A stretch of DNA of 64,000 nucleotides from Pelagibacterium xiamenense (GTDB lineage Bacteria; Pseudomonadota; Alphaproteobacteria; Rhizobiales; Devosiaceae): positions 1,240,001-1,304,000 of the forward strand of contig NZ_JAJOYS010000001.1 in the NCBI RefSeq assembly GCF_021166475.1, given 5' to 3'. Below are positions 8,565 through 15,845 of this stretch, one piece after another; the first letter of the stretch is position 1; every line of letters begins with the position of its first letter. The notes below the pieces were generated by a model. It was not told the DNA's origin and searched no databases. It worked only from the letters and a program-made list of their open reading frames with translations. Made by a program: the position numbers and the translations under genes.

Positions 8565-9206
8565 ATGCGTCGGGCAATCTTGGCTGCAGCAACGGCGATG
8601 ATAGCGATTTTCCACACCGCGCCTGTTGCCGCTCAACAGTTCACGCCCGAGCAATGCGCGGCCATCGGGCCGGCGAGCGAGCGGCTGGACTGCTACGATT
8701 CGATTTTCCGCACCAGCCGGTTTACCGGCGGCGAAGCCGGACAGGAAACGCCCGACATGGGGTTGTGGGCGTCCGGCATCGAGGTCTCCCAGATCGAGGG
8801 AACCGAGCGGCCCTTCGCGTCCCTTGAATCCGAGCAGTTGATCCCCGCCCAGCCCCGTGGCCGCGCGCCGGCGCGGTTGACAGTACTGTGCCAGGACGGG
8901 CAGCCGGTGGTGCAGTTCAGCTTTGCCGGACAGTTCATGGGCACCGAGACATCGCGCTCGGGATTGATTACAATACAGTTCGACCGCCAGCCACCGCGCT
9001 CGCAATCGCTCGACCTCTCGGCGGACCGGATGGCGCTGGGGTTCTTTTCTGAGGACGACGCGCGCGGATTTATCGACCGGCTGCTCGTTACCAATCGGCT
9101 GATCGTACGCGCGCAACCCCAGGGGGAGCGCTCGGTGACCGTGAGTTTTCAGATCGAGGGGATTGAACAGGCTCTCCAACCCGTGCGGGAGGCCTGCGGC
9201 TGGTAG
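8565..9206 (+). CDS. Secreted TagO/VasI-like protein
   Basis: A 213-aa protein with a clear signal peptide (MRRAILAAATAMIAIFHTAPVAAQ). Then comes CAAIGPASERLDCYD, a short Cys-x(n)-RLxCYD pattern seen at the start of type VI secretion-associated TagO/VasI proteins, and a beta-rich domain with DRMALGFFSEDDARGF near the end. In VasI-bearing organisms the protein is tied to T6SS, but homologues also stand alone in alphaproteobacteria. No T6SS gene is in the window, so a T6SS role is not supported here. GGGGAG lies 6 bp before the ATG. Confidence 0.65.
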   Translation: MRRAILAAATAMIAIFHTAPVAAQQFTPEQCAAIGPASERLDCYDSIFRTSRFTGGEAGQETPDMGLWASGIEVSQIEGTERPFASLESEQLIPAQPRGRAPARLTVLCQDGQPVVQFSFAGQFMGTETSRSGLITIQFDRQPPRSQSLDLSADRMALGFFSEDDARGFIDRLLVTNRLIVRAQPQGERSVTVSFQIEGIEQALQPVREACGW

Positions 9207-9279
9207 GATAGGTTTGCTCTTTGCCTGAAACGTCTGCCGCGAAGTCGCTCTTTTGAAGTAAAGATAAAGGAGGACGACC

Positions 9280-9663
9280 ATGAGCGGGTTAAAAGGCAAG
9301 AATTCCTCGGCGATGCTTGCGGTTAGCGACATCGAGCGGGCGAAAAAGTTCTACGGAGGAACCCTGGGGCTCGAAGCGGAGAGCCGGGAGATGGGCGACG
9401 TCGTGATCTACAAGACCGGCCTGACGAAGCTGGAATTGTATCCTTCCGAGTTCGCCGGCACCAACAAGGCCAACGCGGTGTCTTTCGCCTGCGGCGGGGA
9501 TATCCAGGCTGTCGTCGACGACCTGCGTGCCAATGGCGTGACGTTCGAAAAATACGACATCGAAGGGGCATCGTTCGAAGACGGCGTGCATAGCTGGGAC
9601 GGAATGTTGCTGGCCTGGTTCAAGGACCCGGACGGCAATATCATTCTATTGCACAATAGCTGA
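9280..9663 (+). CDS. VOC-family protein, tandem copy 1
   Basis: A 127-aa glyoxalase-fold protein with SSAMLAVSDIERAKKFYGGTLGL at the start, EFAGTNKANAVSF in the middle and WFKDPDGNIILLHNS at the end. A strong AAAGGAGG site precedes the ATG. The gene at 9818 is a close paralogue of exactly the same length, so this is a recent tandem duplication. The exact EFAGTNKANAV block is shared by both. Possible roles are small-molecule modification or binding; the reaction is unknown. Confidence 0.85.
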   Translation: MSGLKGKNSSAMLAVSDIERAKKFYGGTLGLEAESREMGDVVIYKTGLTKLELYPSEFAGTNKANAVSFACGGDIQAVVDDLRANGVTFEKYDIEGASFEDGVHSWDGMLLAWFKDPDGNIILLHNS

Positions 9664-9817
9664 GCGTCTCTCTGACGCTTGCCTGAAGCGTATCGGCATG
9701 CTCGATCCGGGCAGGGCAATACCTGTGCCGAGACGGAAGGAAAAAAATCGCCTCGCGTGTCGGAATGGCGGCGCGCTGCGCGTCCTTGGTGGGTACCGAC
9801 CACTAGAGGAGGCCGCC

Positions 9818-10201
9818 ATGGGTGGGCTGAAGACCAAAACATCATCGGCGATGCTTGCGACGCGTGACGTCGACCGGGCACGGGAGTTTTATTCGCAAAC
9901 CCTCGGGCTCGATTTGATCGAGGAGGGAACGGGGGGCGTCATGGTCTATAGGACCGGCGATACGCGCATTTGCGTTTACGGCTCGGAATTCGCCGGCACC
10001 AACAAGGCCAATGCGGTCGTGTTCGATTGCGGCGACGATATCGAAGCCATCGTCGAAGACCTGCGCGCCAAGGGCGTGAGCTTCGAGCAGTACGATTTCG
10101 ACGGCGTCACGTTCGAGAACGGCATTCATAAGGCGGGAGATTTCCGAATGGTCTGGTTCAAGGATCCGGACGGAAACATCATCCACCTCAACAACGGCTA
10201 A
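9818..10201 (+). CDS. VOC-family protein, tandem copy 2
   Basis: A 127-aa paralogue of the preceding gene. It shares SSAMLA, DxxRAxxFYxxTLGL, EFAGTNKANAV and WFKDPDGNIIxLxN, but has diverged in between. AGAGGAGG precedes the ATG at 9818. The 154-bp gap between the copies has no obvious terminator, so co-transcription is possible but each has its own ribosome site. The 3' end overlaps the convergent ilvA by 4 bp. Confidence 0.85.
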   Translation: MGGLKTKTSSAMLATRDVDRAREFYSQTLGLDLIEEGTGGVMVYRTGDTRICVYGSEFAGTNKANAVVFDCGDDIEAIVEDLRAKGVSFEQYDFDGVTFENGIHKAGDFRMVWFKDPDGNIIHLNNG

Positions 10202-11718
10202 TCGCTGGCGGCGAGAAACATCCGGTAGGCCGGATTATCGCTCTCGTCCCAATGGGGATAGCCGAGTTCGTCGAGATAGGCCTCGAACATCGCGCGTTCG
10301 CGTGGCGGCACCTGGATGCCCGCGAGGACCCGGCCGTAGTCCGACCCGTGGTTGCGGTAGTGGAAGAGCGAGATGTTCCAGTCCGAGCGCAGGCCCTCCA
10401 GAAACCGCAAGAGCGCGCCGGGGCGTTCGGGAAATTCGAAGCGGTAGAGAAGTTCGTTTTCGAGGCCCCCGACGCGGCCGCCGACCATGTAGCGAATATG
10501 AAGCTTGGCGAGCTCGTTGTCGGTGAGATCGAGCACCCGGTGCCCGTGCGCTTCAAGTTCGGTAATGATCGTGCGCACTTCCGCATCGCCGCCCGAGAGC
10601 TTGACGCCCACGAAGATCTGCGCGTTGGTGCCGGGCGCGAAGCGGTAGTTGAATTCGGTAATGGCACGCGGGCCCATCAACTGGATGAAGGCACGGTAGG
10701 CGCCGGGTCTTTCGGGAATTGTGACGGCGAGGATCGCCTCGGCGCGCTCGCCGATCTCGGCGCGTTCGGCGACGTGGCGGAGCCGGTCGAAATTGATGTT
10801 GGCGCCTGAATGGATGGCGATGGCCGCGCCGGGCCCCGTGAGTGTGCCCGCGTGCTTGCGCAAGCCCGCCAGCGAGACGGCGCCTGCGGGCTCGGCAATG
10901 GCGCGGGTGTGGTCGAAGATGTCCTTGATCGCGGCGCAGATCTCGTCGGTCGATACCGTCACGATATCGTCGAGATGCTGCTGGCAGAGCTTGAAGGTCT
11001 CCTCGCCGGCCTGCTTGACCGCTACGCCGTCTGCGAAGATGCCGACTTCGTTTAGTGGGACAGGGCGCCCCGCGGCGATCGCTGCCTTCATCGAGGCGGC
11101 GTCGTTGGGCTCGACGCCAATGACCTTGATCTCCGGGCGCAGGAATTTGGTGAACGCGGCAACGCCTGCGGCCAATCCGCCACCTCCGATGGGAACGTAG
11201 ACGGCCGCGATGCCGGACGGGTGCTGGCGGAGGATTTCAACGCCGATGGTCGCCTGACCGGCGATGACGTCGGGGTCGTCATAGGGATGGACGAAGACGA
11301 GGTTCTCGTCTTCGCAGAGCTTGAGCGCGTGGAGCCTTGCGTCGTCGAAGGCGTCGCCATGGATGACGGCCTCGCCGCCCAGACGCTTGACCGCCTCGAC
11401 TTTGATCGAGGGCGTCGTCGTGGGCATGACGATGACGGACCGCACGCCCATGCGGGTCGCCGAATAGGCGACGCCCTGCGCGTGATTGCCCGCCGAAGCG
11501 CAGATGACGCCGCGGGCGCGTTCGTCCGCCGAAAGGCTGGCGAGCTTGTTGTAGGCGCCGCGGAGCTTGAACGAGAAGACCGGCTGGAGGTCCTCGCGCT
11601 TGAGATAGACCGCGCGCCCGAGCTTGTCCGAAAGCGGGCCCATCTTTTCGAGCGGGGTCTCGATGGCGGCATCGTAGACCGAGGAACCCAGGATGCGGCG
11701 GATGTAGTCGTCTTGCAT
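10198..11718 (-). CDS. ilvA: Threonine ammonia-lyase, biosynthetic type
   Basis: IlvA deaminates L-threonine to 2-oxobutanoate, the first committed step to isoleucine. The 506-aa length equals the biosynthetic form with two C-terminal ACT-like regulatory domains, which normally bind isoleucine/valine. The PLP lysine is K51 in FSFKLRGAYNKL; a glycine-rich phosphate loop GGGGLAAG and SAGNHAQGVAYSA are present. The C-terminal half contains ILAVTIPERPGAY and FEFPERPGALLRFL, the two ACT-like starts. ATG 11718 gives MQDDYIRRILGSSVYD, the usual N-terminus. With the distant ilvD it supplies branched-chain synthesis. Confidence 0.94.
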   Translation of the reverse strand: MQDDYIRRILGSSVYDAAIETPLEKMGPLSDKLGRAVYLKREDLQPVFSFKLRGAYNKLASLSADERARGVICASAGNHAQGVAYSATRMGVRSVIVMPTTTPSIKVEAVKRLGGEAVIHGDAFDDARLHALKLCEDENLVFVHPYDDPDVIAGQATIGVEILRQHPSGIAAVYVPIGGGGLAAGVAAFTKFLRPEIKVIGVEPNDAASMKAAIAAGRPVPLNEVGIFADGVAVKQAGEETFKLCQQHLDDIVTVSTDEICAAIKDIFDHTRAIAEPAGAVSLAGLRKHAGTLTGPGAAIAIHSGANINFDRLRHVAERAEIGERAEAILAVTIPERPGAYRAFIQLMGPRAITEFNYRFAPGTNAQIFVGVKLSGGDAEVRTIITELEAHGHRVLDLTDNELAKLHIRYMVGGRVGGLENELLYRFEFPERPGALLRFLEGLRSDWNISLFHYRNHGSDYGRVLAGIQVPPRERAMFEAYLDELGYPHWDESDNPAYRMFLAASD

Positions 11719-11744
11719 GGCGTTTGGTCCGGTTGATCGGCGGG

Positions 11745-12539
11745 CTAGCCCGCGCGGCGCTCGCCCCTGAGTTCGGCCACCTCGGAGCGCAGGGCCCTCA
11801 CTTCTTCCAGCAGGATGGCGGTCTCCGAGAGCATTTTGGCGCGCGAGTCGTCGGCGGCGGACTCGTGCTCTTCCTGCATCGCCGAGACGATGACACCGAT
11901 GAAGAGATTGAGGACCGCGAAGGCGGTGCACACGATGAACGGGACGAAGAAGACCCAGGCGTATGGGTGCACTTCCATGACCGGGCGGACGATGCCCATC
12001 GACCAGCTCTCGAGCGTCATGATCTGGAAGAGCGAATAAAGCGATGCGCCGATCGAGCCGAACCATTCGGGGAAGGTGGGGCCGTAGAGCTTGGTGGCGA
12101 TGACGGCGAAGACATAAAAGACGAGCGCCAGAAGGACGATGATCGACGCGAGGCCCGGCAGCGCCGCGATGAGCCCGCCGATGACCTTGCGCAGCGACGG
12201 CACGACGGAAATAAGGCGCAGCACGCGCAAAATGCGCAGCGCGCGCAGGACCGAAAACGCCCCGGTCGAGGGAATCAGCGCGATGGCGACAATGACAAAA
12301 TCGAAGACCGACCAGGGGTCGAGGAAAAAGCGCAGGCGGTGAGCGTAAAGCCGGGTCGCGATCTCGACCACGAAGATGCCCAAAATCAGCGTGTCGAGCG
12401 CCACGAGAACGTTCCCGAAGCGCGCCATGACTTCCGGAACGGTCTCCAGCCCCAGCGTGATCGCGTTGACGACGATGACAGTGACGATGAATTGCTCCCA
12501 GCGGCGGGAGGCGAGGAAGGCTTTGATTGTGTCGCGCAT
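11745..12539 (-). CDS. Bacterial voltage-gated sodium channel (NaChBac/NavAb type)
   Basis: A 264-aa single-domain, six-helix channel that should assemble as a homotetramer in the inner membrane. S4 carries four gating arginines at every third position (R99, R102, R105, R108 in VLRALRILRVLRLI). The pore loop reads TLESWSM at residues 175-181, the Na+-selective filter of NavAb. S6 follows with NLFIGVIVSAM, then a C-terminal helix with a heptad pattern (LLEEVRALRSEVAEL) that normally forms a four-stranded coiled coil. Residue numbers for S4 and filter coincide with those I recall for NavAb. ATG 12539 is preferred over a distal TTG. It lies 26 bp downstream of ilvA on the same strand. Confidence 0.93.
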   Translation of the reverse strand: MRDTIKAFLASRRWEQFIVTVIVVNAITLGLETVPEVMARFGNVLVALDTLILGIFVVEIATRLYAHRLRFFLDPWSVFDFVIVAIALIPSTGAFSVLRALRILRVLRLISVVPSLRKVIGGLIAALPGLASIIVLLALVFYVFAVIATKLYGPTFPEWFGSIGASLYSLFQIMTLESWSMGIVRPVMEVHPYAWVFFVPFIVCTAFAVLNLFIGVIVSAMQEEHESAADDSRAKMLSETAILLEEVRALRSEVAELRGERRAG

Positions 12540-12659
12540 GGCGTCCGATCGGGCATTTTTGGAACTGGCGAGGAAGGGAAAGCCCAACGCGGCGCGCCGG
12601 TCAAGGTGTCGAACGCGCGCAGGGCCCGGTTTCCGGGCGCGCGCCGGACACTCCTCCTG

Positions 12660-12705
12660 AACTTATCCCCCCGTCACCCGGTTCGGTTAGTCTTATGGCA
12701 CGGTG
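12660..12705 (+). promoter_or_regulatory. GTA promoter-like element, copy A
   Basis: The element begins AACTTATCCCC, then one base, CGTCAC, 21 mostly variable bases, and ACGGTG. The same layout with the same spacing recurs at 15741-15786. It ends 65 bp before the ATG of the first GTA gene. Further bases shared inside the variable part (GG, then TA, near the middle) sit where a -10 box would be. The similarity of two copies, each before a GTA gene, supports a promoter or activator-binding role; this is inference. Confidence 0.6.
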
Positions 12706-12770
12706 AGAGCGGTGCGTCCGATGGCGCAGCTCGCACCCAGTGTGAAACGCATCTTTTTCGAGCAGAACCG

Positions 12771-13202
12771 ATGACTGAACTCTCCGGGCCCGACTGGGAC
12801 GCGGTGCGGCGCGACTATGTGGCGGGCGTGATCGACGTCGAGGAAATCGCCGCGCGTCACGGCATCACCAAGAACCAGATCGACTACTACCGCGCCAAAG
12901 CGTGCTGGCCCAAGCGCCGCCCCGGCGCGAACCGGCCCGTGGGGCTCGATATTATCCGGCGCATGATCCGGCTGATCGATATCCAGGTGGCGGCGCTCGA
13001 AGAGACAATGCGAAAGGCAGGCAGCATGAGCGCGACCGAAATCCGGACGCTGGAAACCATGACCAAGACCATCGACCGGCTGATCGCGATGGACGTGACA
13101 GAGAGCGGCAAGCGGGCCAGGCAAGAGCAGAAACCCGATCCGGAGCTCGAGGCGATCCGCGAGCGGCTGGTGAACCGCATTCAGGCGCTTGAGACCGAAT
13201 AG
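12771..13202 (+). CDS. GTA small terminase-like protein (g1)
   Basis: A 143-aa protein with an N-terminal helix-turn-helix (residues about 8-45, DYVAGVIDVEEIAARHGITK, then NQIDYYRAKACWPKRR). Helical segments follow and a charged C-terminus. In RcGTA the gene in this position encodes the small terminase that brings DNA to the packaging motor. Here it ends directly at the TerL start (TAG-GTG). The ATG is 65 bp after promoter element A. Position, size and the HTH support the call; sequence identity to RcGTA g1 was not measured. Confidence 0.72.
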   Translation: MTELSGPDWDAVRRDYVAGVIDVEEIAARHGITKNQIDYYRAKACWPKRRPGANRPVGLDIIRRMIRLIDIQVAALEETMRKAGSMSATEIRTLETMTKTIDRLIAMDVTESGKRARQEQKPDPELEAIRERLVNRIQALETE

Positions 13203-14486
13203 GTGAAGCCGCTTACCAAGGCTCAAAAACTGAGGTTGCTGGCCCGCGTCGCGACGATGACGCCCGAAGAGCTCAGGGCCTTCATGTACTACTGGCATGT
13301 ATGGGCGCGCGACGAGCAGTTGCCGCCTGACGGAGACTGGACGACCTGGCTCCTGATCGGCGGGCGCGGGTCGGGAAAGACCCGCGCCGGGGCCGAATGG
13401 ATCAGGATGCTCGCGACCGGCGAGGAACCGATTTCACCCATCGCGCTGGTCGGCGAAACCATGACAGAGGCGCGGGCCATCATGGTCGAGGGCGTATCGG
13501 GGCTCTTGCAGGTTCACCCGCGCGAGGATCGGCCCCGTTTCGATGCGGGCCGCGACAGGGTCGTCTGGCCCAATGGCGCCAAGGCGTTTCTCCTGCCGGC
13601 CAATGACCCCGAGCGGTTCCGTGGACCGCAGTTCGCGGCGGCCTGGTGCGACGAGACGGCAAAATGGCCCAAGGCGGAAGCGACATGGGACATGCTCCAA
13701 TTCGGGCTCCGGCTGGGACCGCACCCGCGCCAGATCGTGACCACGACGCCAAAATCCACGCGGCTGATCAAGCGGTTGATCGCGGACCCGGGAACGGTGA
13801 GCGCACGCATGCCGACCGATGCCAACAAGGACAATCTGGCGCCGAATTTCCTCGCCGCGGTCGTCGCGCGCTATCGCCAGACGGCGCTTGGGCGGCAGGA
13901 ACTCGAAGGCGAACTTATCGAGGAGATCGAGGGAGCGCTTTGGAGCCGCGCGGATTTCGACCGGCGGCGGACTGACGCCGATCCCGAATGCGAGCGCGTG
14001 ATCGTTGCCGTCGATCCGCCGGTGACCGGCAGCGCGAAATCGGATGCGTGCGGGATCGTGGTCGCGGGACGGCGGGACGACATGGCGTTCGTCCTTGCGG
14101 ACCGGACGGCGGCCAAGCTCACGCCTGTCGGCTGGGCGCGGGTGGCGATCAAGGCGTTCTACGAGTTCGAGGCCGACGCGATCATCGCCGAGGTGAACCA
14201 GGGCGGGGATCTGGTGAAGGCGGTGCTGGCGCAGGTCGATCCGCTGGTGCCGGTCACGCCGGTGCGTGCCAATCGCGGCAAATGGGTGCGGGCCGAACCG
14301 GTCGCGGCGCTTTATGCGCAGGGGCGGGTGGTCCATTGCGGGGCGCTGGATGCGCTCGAGGACGAGATGTGCGCGTTCGGGCCCGATGGCATGGCGGAGG
14401 GACATTCGCCGGACCGGGTGGATGCGCTGGTGTGGGCGGTGGGGGAATTGCTGCTGCGGGGGAGTGTGCCAAAGGTGCGGTTTTAG
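13203..14486 (+). CDS. GTA large terminase (TerL, g2)
   Basis: The DNA-packaging ATPase/nuclease that fills GTA heads. In 427 aa it has Walker A GGRGSGKT (residues 53-60), a Walker B-like AAWCDETAKW, coupling motif TTTPK, and an RNase H-type nuclease with Asp in AVDPPVTGS, IAEVNQGGD and SPDRVDALVWA. It starts at GTG 13203, immediately after the stop of g1, implying translational coupling. GTA terminases tend to be less sequence-specific than phage enzymes. Downstream, portal is normally adjacent, but here 1.36 kb of foreign-looking DNA intervenes. Confidence 0.93.
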   Translation: MKPLTKAQKLRLLARVATMTPEELRAFMYYWHVWARDEQLPPDGDWTTWLLIGGRGSGKTRAGAEWIRMLATGEEPISPIALVGETMTEARAIMVEGVSGLLQVHPREDRPRFDAGRDRVVWPNGAKAFLLPANDPERFRGPQFAAAWCDETAKWPKAEATWDMLQFGLRLGPHPRQIVTTTPKSTRLIKRLIADPGTVSARMPTDANKDNLAPNFLAAVVARYRQTALGRQELEGELIEEIEGALWSRADFDRRRTDADPECERVIVAVDPPVTGSAKSDACGIVVAGRRDDMAFVLADRTAAKLTPVGWARVAIKAFYEFEADAIIAEVNQGGDLVKAVLAQVDPLVPVTPVRANRGKWVRAEPVAALYAQGRVVHCGALDALEDEMCAFGPDGMAEGHSPDRVDALVWAVGELLLRGSVPKVRF

Positions 14487-14683
14487 GGGGGCGCTGAAAA
14501 GGGCGACAACTATGTTTAACGAGACGTGGGGTGATCCTGACTTAATACGGGTATGATTCTGCGCTTTAATTTGCTTCCGGGGCAGTATCTTCGTGGTCAG
14601 GTCCCACATATCAATCTTCACTATAACGGCGTTAACTATCATATCAATTTGCGGTAAACGCCCCCAAACGCAGGCGAATTTTC

Positions 14684-14977
14684 ATGGCCTACGACTTCAA
14701 CATCTTCGAACGTTCCGCCGCAAAGCTTAAGGAAATGGGACGTTTCCAGGACGCGCTCGAACTCTATGTCTTCATGGCGGACGGAGATCCGTCGCTCGAT
14801 GCCGGCTATTTGGCGATGCGGATCGCAGAGTGCTACGAGGCGATGGGTCGTATGCAGGAGGCCAAATATTGGCATGGCCGGGCGGTTGAGGAGAATCCCG
14901 GCGTTTGGCAGGTCAGCGAAAATGCCCGTGAACGTCTCAAGGATCTGCCGATTGAGCATTTGTTGATATCGGACTGA
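14684..14977 (+). CDS. Small TPR-like protein inside the GTA cluster
   Basis: A 97-aa all-helical protein. Two helix pairs have TPR-like spacing: LKEMGRFQDALELYVFMAD and IAECYEAMGRMQEAKYWHGRAV. There is no signal peptide or enzyme motif. It has a weak ribosome site and lies in a segment (14487-15740) that is AT-richer than the GTA genes on both sides. Normal RcGTA clusters have nothing here. It may be cargo brought in with hicAB; a protein-binding scaffold role is only a guess from the fold. Confidence 0.6.
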   Translation: MAYDFNIFERSAAKLKEMGRFQDALELYVFMADGDPSLDAGYLAMRIAECYEAMGRMQEAKYWHGRAVEENPGVWQVSENARERLKDLPIEHLLISD

Positions 14978-14998
14978 TGCAGCTGCACTTCAGTGGCT

Positions 14999-15030
14999 CC
15001 ACACTTATGTTGACTTCAACAGAAGTGTGG
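14999..15030. promoter_or_regulatory. Inverted repeat upstream of hicAB
   Basis: Arms CCACACTT (14999-15006) and AAGTGTGG (15023-15030) lie 16 bp apart, just before the expected hicA start. HicB antitoxins with DNA-binding domains repress their own operon through such operators, so this is the natural candidate site. It could also be a hairpin ending the TPR-gene transcript. Confidence 0.4.
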
Positions 15031-15044
15031 AATAGCGTACATTC

Positions 15045-15232
15045 ATAAATGCCAGCGAATTCAAACGATGGCTTGCCAAGCAGGGCTGCCGCTTCGAGAC
15101 TCATCGGGGCGGAGTGGCCATCTCACCGTGTATCGCGATGGAAAGACCTCGCAATTGCCCATGCACGGAGGGAGCAAAGAGCTTGGCACCGGCTTGGTCA
15201 ACAAGATCAAGAAGGATTTGGGCCTCAAGTGA
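15045..15232 (+). pseudogene. hicA: HicA toxin, frameshifted
   Basis: The first frame reads NASEFKRWLAKQGCRFETHRGG. The second, one base off, continues VYRDGKTSQLPMHGGSKE and ends TGLVNKIKKDLGLK-stop. Together they cover a whole HicA mRNA-interferase with its Gly-His region, but one base is missing around 15110-15115, where a Ser-Gly-His-Leu would be expected. The expected start codon position holds ATA, after an in-frame stop. Both defects point to a dead toxin. A sequencing error could explain the frameshift but not easily the start. The hicB gene follows after 11 bp. Confidence 0.72.
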
Positions 15233-15243
15233 AGGGACAGAGT

Positions 15244-15678
15244 ATGTGGTATGAAGTTGTCCTCGAGCCCGACGACAACGGAACCTGGTTGGTGACGGCG
15301 CCCGCATTCCCCGAAGTGGTCAGCTTTGGGGAAGCGCAGGAAGATGCGTGCCGGAACGCGCGCAATGCGATTGAGGAAGCCATTGCCCGCCGGATTGCGC
15401 ATGGGGAGGATATTCCCGCGCCGCTCGACAAGACGACCGGTCGCGGCTGGTTCGTGGAAATGTCCGCATTGGTGCTGCTGAAATCGGCGCTCTATATGAT
15501 CATGCGGGAAAAAGGGTGGACGCGTGCGGACCTGATGCGGGCACTCGATTGCAAGCGCGAGCATGTGGACCGACTTTTCCGGCTCGAACACAATTCGCGG
15601 CTGGACAGCCTCGAAGATGCGTTTCGTGCCCTTGGGCACCCGTTGCGCTTCGATATGAAGTTCCCGAACGCGGCCTGA
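15244..15678 (+). CDS. hicB: HicB-type antitoxin, intact
   Basis: A 144-aa antitoxin. The N-terminal half (MWYEVVLEPDDNGTWLVTAP, then FPEVVSFGEAQEDACRNA) is the HicB RNase H-like fold. The C-terminal half has an Xre-like helix-turn-helix (REKGWTRADLMRALDCKREHVDRLFR). It normally binds and inhibits HicA and represses the operon. Here the partner hicA is broken, so the antitoxin could be an orphan that still represses DNA or neutralises another HicA. ATG 15244 is chosen because the sequence before it belongs to the hicA frame. A strong terminator follows 23 bp after the stop. Confidence 0.85.
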   Translation: MWYEVVLEPDDNGTWLVTAPAFPEVVSFGEAQEDACRNARNAIEEAIARRIAHGEDIPAPLDKTTGRGWFVEMSALVLLKSALYMIMREKGWTRADLMRALDCKREHVDRLFRLEHNSRLDSLEDAFRALGHPLRFDMKFPNAA

Positions 15679-15701
15679 TAAGGTCGAAGTGCTCACAACC
15701 A

Positions 15702-15725
15702 AACCCCGCCGCCGGCGGGGTTTTT
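15702..15725 (+). terminator. Rho-independent terminator after hicB
   Basis: The stem AACCCCGCC / GGCGGGGTT (9 bp, GCC loop) is followed by a T-run, the classic intrinsic terminator. It would stop transcripts from TerS-TerL-hicAB before portal. The second promoter-like element starts 16 bp downstream. Confidence 0.85.
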
Positions 15726-15740
15726 CGTTTCTGTCCGACA

Positions 15741-15786
15741 AACTTATCCCCGCGTCACGGCGCCGGGGTATGATGCAGGTACGGTG
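15741..15786 (+). promoter_or_regulatory. GTA promoter-like element, copy B
   Basis: It carries AACTTATCCCC, one base, CGTCAC, 21 bp, then ACGGTG, with the same spacing as copy A at 12660-12705. A TATGAT lies in the variable part, a good -10 sequence. The end of the element is 59 bp before the portal ATG; copy A is 65 bp before TerS. Located right after the hicB terminator, it would restart GTA transcription. Confidence 0.6.
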
Positions 15787-15845
15787 GGGATGATGCGGCC
15801 AGGCGGTCGCTGCCCCGCAACGCTTTCCAAACAAACGAGGACCCG

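Noticed and set aside
8565-9206. Evidence for a type VI secretion system
   Set aside because: The TagO/VasI-like protein stands alone; no T6SS sheath, ATPase or Hcp/VgrG gene is in the window.
15049-15678. A single 209-aa gene including hicB
   Set aside because: The N-terminal 65 residues are hicA read in a wrong frame; HicB starts at 15244.
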